Shown here piece by piece: positions 61,623 through 64,000 of a stretch of 64,000 nt of DNA (its first letter is position 1; each line of letters starts with the position of its first letter). The stretch is taken from NCBI GenBank assembly GCA_963806335.1, contig CAWDXO010000018.1, positions 372,001-436,000 of the forward strand, read 5' to 3'. The position numbers and the translations under genes were made by a program. The notes under the pieces were generated by a model that was given only the letters and a program-made list of their open reading frames with translations, made no database searches and was not told the origin of the DNA. This DNA comes from Palsa-504 sp963806335 (GTDB lineage: Bacteria > Actinomycetota > Actinomycetes > Streptosporangiales > Streptosporangiaceae).

Positions 61623-62030
61623 TCATTCCACCACTGTGACGGGTTCCTCGCTGACCTCGCCGTCGACGATCCGGAACGAACGGAACTCCGTCTGCTGCTC
61701 ATCCCGGGTCGAGACCAGCACGTAGTGCGCGTTCGGCTCGCTGGCGTAGGTGATGTCGGTCCGGCTCGGGTACGCCTGGGTGGCGGTGTGCGAGTGGTAG
61801 ATAACGACGGGTTCCTCGTCATTGTCGTCCATCTCCTGCCACACCCGGAACTGCTCGGCCGAGTCGAAGCGGTAGAAGGTCGGCGATCGTTCGGCGTTAG
61901 TCATCGCGATGAACCGTTCCGGGCGGTCGCTCCCGGCCGGCCCGGCCAGCACGCCGCAGGCCTCGTCCGGGTGGTCGGCGCGGGCATGGGCCACGATCTG
62001 GTCGTAAAGCTCGCGCGGGATCGTCAGCAT
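61623..62030 (-). CDS. mec: Mec-type JAMM metalloprotease, CysO-cysteine peptidase
   Basis: A 135-residue zinc peptidase of the M67 JAMM family that releases cysteine from the CysO-Cys adduct. The JAMM residues are visible: Glu23, then His79-Ser80-His81, Ser89 and Asp92 (YHSHTATQAYPSRTD). The gene order mec-cysO-cysM is the complete CysO-dependent cysteine pathway. It lies 19 bases after DUF2017 and 59 before cysO. Confidence 0.94.
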   Translation of the reverse strand: MLTIPRELYDQIVAHARADHPDEACGVLAGPAGSDRPERFIAMTNAERSPTFYRFDSAEQFRVWQEMDDNDEEPVVIYHSHTATQAYPSRTDITYASEPNAHYVLVSTRDEQQTEFRSFRIVDGEVSEEPVTVVE

Positions 62031-62049
62031 GGTGTACGAGATTACGGGC

Positions 62050-62661
62050 TCAGGCGAGGGCCTGCACCAGCGACTCCTGCACGGCGCCGAGCCAAGCGTA
62101 GACCTCGAACGCGCTCCACTGCGGGTCGTCAGGTTTCAGCCGCCCCCACTGCTCCTCGAAGTCCTCAGTGACGCCGAGACGGACTCCGAGGGCCAGCCGG
62201 ACGTCGTTCAGGGCCTTGAGCCACGCCAGGGCCTGGTCGCCGGTCAGCTGGATACGGCCGCCCGACTCCGGCAGCGAGTCCAGCATGGTCTGGGCCGCTT
62301 GGTGCTTGGCGCTACGCAAGGAGGGCTCGGTGTACTTGCGGAACTCCCCTGCCGCCTCCGGGTCATCACGGTAGCCGTCGGGCAGCAGCCGGGCCAGCAC
62401 CGGATCCTCCGGCGCCAACGGTGAGCCGGGCTCGTGCAGCATGGCCTCCAGCGCGGCCAGCGTCTCGTCACGCGGATCGCTGGGGTGGCCCTCGTCGGCA
62501 CTGCCCTCGTCGGCACTGCCCTCGTCGACCCTGCCCTCGTCGGCGCTGCCCTCGTCGACCAGGGCCATTATCTGACCGACCAGGTTACGCAGCAGGCTTG
62601 CTTCGGCCGCGGCGAGCCAGGCGCGCGCGCCGCCGCCGCGTACCGACCGGAAGGGTTCCAT
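62050..62661 (-). CDS. DUF2017 protein
   Basis: A 203-residue helical protein of the DUF2017 family, found between clpS and mec in actinobacteria. Features: EASLLRNLVGQIMALVDE near residue 20 and LTGDQALAWLKALNDVRLAL near residue 140. A 15-bp tandem repeat (about 62490-62562) adds Asp-Glu-Gly-Ser-Ala units near residues 35-58. The association with clpS suggests a role in regulated proteolysis, but no biochemistry is known to me. The ATG at 62661 follows clpS by 40 bases. Confidence 0.88.
   Translation of the reverse strand: MEPFRSVRGGGARAWLAAAEASLLRNLVGQIMALVDEGSADEGRVDEGSADEGSADEGHPSDPRDETLAALEAMLHEPGSPLAPEDPVLARLLPDGYRDDPEAAGEFRKYTEPSLRSAKHQAAQTMLDSLPESGGRIQLTGDQALAWLKALNDVRLALGVRLGVTEDFEEQWGRLKPDDPQWSAFEVYAWLGAVQESLVQALA
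62490..62562. repeat. 15-bp tandem repeat in the DUF2017 gene
   Basis: About five units based on CCCTCGTCGGCACTG, in frame on the minus strand as acidic Ser-Ala-Asp-Glu-Gly repeats. Confidence 0.85.
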
Positions 62662-62701
62662 GGGCGAGAGTCAGCCTCGTGCAGATCAGCCGCGTGATCG
62701 G

Positions 62702-62992
62702 CTATTTGTCATGGGTCACGGTGGCCCACAGGCCGTAGCCGTGCAATATCTCGACGTTGTGCTCCATCGCTTCTCTGGCTCCGGCGGCGACGACCGCCTT
62801 GCCCTTGTGGTGTACGTCGAGCATCAGCTTGGTGGCTTTCTTCTTCGGGTAACCGAAGACGTGCTGGAACACGTAGGTCACGTAGGACATCAGGTTGACC
62901 GGGTCGTTCCAGACGATCGTGACCCATGGCCGGTCAGAGACTGGTTTGTCTGCGGATCGTGGAAGATCCACCTCAGCGGGCGCCGCGCTCAC
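62702..62992 (-). CDS. clpS: ATP-dependent Clp protease adaptor ClpS
   Basis: A 96-residue adaptor that delivers N-degron substrates to ClpAP/ClpCP. The core has IVWNDPVNLMSYVTYVFQ, the Asn-Asp substrate-pocket region, and MLDVHHKGKAVVAAG. GTG 62992 has GGAGG six to ten bases upstream; the longer frame to 63082 would run into the pncB start. First gene of the clpS-DUF2017-mec-cysO-cysM operon. Confidence 0.94.
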   Translation of the reverse strand: MSAAPAEVDLPRSADKPVSDRPWVTIVWNDPVNLMSYVTYVFQHVFGYPKKKATKLMLDVHHKGKAVVAAGAREAMEHNVEILHGYGLWATVTHDK

Positions 62993-63014
62993 AACTAGCC
63001 ACCTCCCACTCCGT

Positions 63015-63020
63015 AGTCTT
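63015..63020 (+). promoter_or_regulatory. Candidate -10 hexamer of a leaderless promoter for pncB
   Basis: TAGTCT ends seven bases before the GTG at 63028, in the 35-base gap between divergent clpS and pncB starts. Confidence 0.4.
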
Positions 63021-63027
63021 CCACTTG

Positions 63028-64000
63028 TGACCGATCCCGTGAACCAGCAGCCCCCGCCCGGTGACGGTACCGCGCTGCTCACCGACCACTACGAGCTCAC
63101 CATGCTGCAGGCGTCGCTGCGTAGCGGCGCGGCCAACCGCAGAGCCGTATTCGAGGTATTCGCCAGGCACCTGCCGCACGGCCGCAGGTACGGCGTCGTG
63201 GCGGGTACCGGACGACTGCTCGACGCTCTAGAGCGGTTCCGCTTCGGTCCGGCCGACCTGGAGTTCCTGGGCGACGCGGGCATCGCGGACGAGCCGACGC
63301 TGGCTTTCCTCGAATCGTACCGTTTCAGCGGGAACATCTGGGGATACTCCGAGGGGGATTGTTACTTCCCCGGCTCGCCGATCCTCGTCGTGGAGGGGAC
63401 GTTCGCCGAGGCGGTCCTGCTGGAAACCGTCAGCCTATCCATCCTCAACCACGACTGCGCGATCGCGTCCGCCGCGTCCCGGATGGTGACGGCGGCGGGC
63501 GACCGGCCGCTGATCGAGATGGGCTCACGGCGCACTCATGAGCGGGCCGCGGTGGCCAGCGCGCGGGCGGCTTACATCACGGGCTTCGCGTCCACGTCGA
63601 ACCTGCGAGCCAGGCGCGAATACGGGATCCCGAGCGCGGGGACCAGCGCGCACGCGTTCACGCTGGTCCATGACAGTGAGCGGCATGCGTTCTCCAGCCA
63701 GTTGGAGGCGCTCGGCAAGAGCACGACGCTGCTGGTGGATACCTACGACGTGCCGCGGGCGGTCCGGACGGCGGTGGAGGTGGCGGGCCCCGAGCTCGGC
63801 GCGATCCGGATCGACAGCGGTGACCTGCCGGTGCTCGCCCGCCAGGTCCGAGCGCTGCTCGACGAACTGGGCGCGGTCCACACGCGGATCATCCTGACCG
63901 GGGACCTGGACGAGTACTCGATCGCGGCGCTGGGCGCGGTCCCGGTGGACGGCTACGGGGTCGGCACCTCGCTGGTCACCGGGTCCGGCGCGCCGACGGC
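63028..64000 (+). CDS. pncB: Nicotinate phosphoribosyltransferase, partial (3' end outside window)
   Basis: Makes nicotinate mononucleotide from nicotinate and PRPP in NAD salvage. The first 324 codons are visible from GTG 63028. LLTDHYELTMLQASL opens the protein as in the family. The phospho-accepting histidine is His171 in GSRRTHE, and GFASTSNLRA and RIDSGDLPVLARQVR are the conserved catalytic-domain segments. Divergent from clpS, as in mycobacteria. No sign of disruption up to the window edge. Confidence 0.95.

Overview
The window is high-GC DNA (about 70% by eye) from an actinobacterium. The clearest signs are gene orders typical of that phylum: rimP-nusA-ylxR-infB-DUF503-rbfA-truB-ribF, dxr-rip-ispG, and clpS-DUF2017-mec-cysO-cysM-MBL-rph-rdgB with pncB divergent. 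GTG starts are common, several genes look leaderless, and there are DUF4439, DUF3618, ECF42 and 13E12/DUF222 proteins. A Streptosporangiales-like soil organism is my guess; I cannot place it more closely.

Layout. 1-8232 (minus): translation and RNA-processing operon. 8318-9284: ferritin-like pair, divergent from rimP. 9341-17755: amidase, a hypothetical, a HelD/HelR-type RNA polymerase helicase, a ROK regulator, an HTH-like regulator, a TPR protein, MarR and a GNAT acetyltransferase. 17839-25160: secreted peptidase-like hydrolase, a sugar ABC transporter (ATPase, permease, binding protein), a 1.6 kb repeat-rich non-coding stretch with a LacI-type operator, and a DeoR regulator. 25250-28990: MEP-pathway enzymes IspG and Dxr around a site-2 protease. 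29043-34450: secreted phosphoesterase, pterin carbinolamine dehydratase, GcvT/GcvH, quinone reductase. 34615-39683: a formate dehydrogenase whose catalytic subunit has an in-frame UGA and a SECIS-like hairpin, with iron-sulfur and NrfD membrane subunits. 39773-48195: uvrA, a reductase, DUF3618, an alcohol/glucose dehydrogenase, and a YCII-ECF42-MFS operon. 48492-57456: looser region with an HNH/13E12 protein, PAP2 phosphatase, YihY remnant, flippase-like membrane protein and MFS pump. 57479-64000: tRNA-Leu, Bcp, then the rdgB-rph-MBL-cysM-cysO-mec-DUF2017-clpS operon and divergent pncB.

At least four otherwise conserved genes (infB, the sugar-binding protein, uvrA, the dehydrogenase at 43.7-44.7 kb) need a single-base correction to read through. 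I annotate them as one gene each. Draft-assembly indels are the simplest explanation, though real mutations cannot be excluded.

I saw no CRISPR array, prophage, insertion sequence, biosynthetic cluster or recognisable defence system, and no convincing undescribed multi-gene system. The observations most worth following are the selenoprotein formate dehydrogenase, the CysO tail that extends beyond its di-glycine, a recurrent -10 hexamer placed 6-7 bases before start codons, and the repeat-rich leader of the sugar operon.
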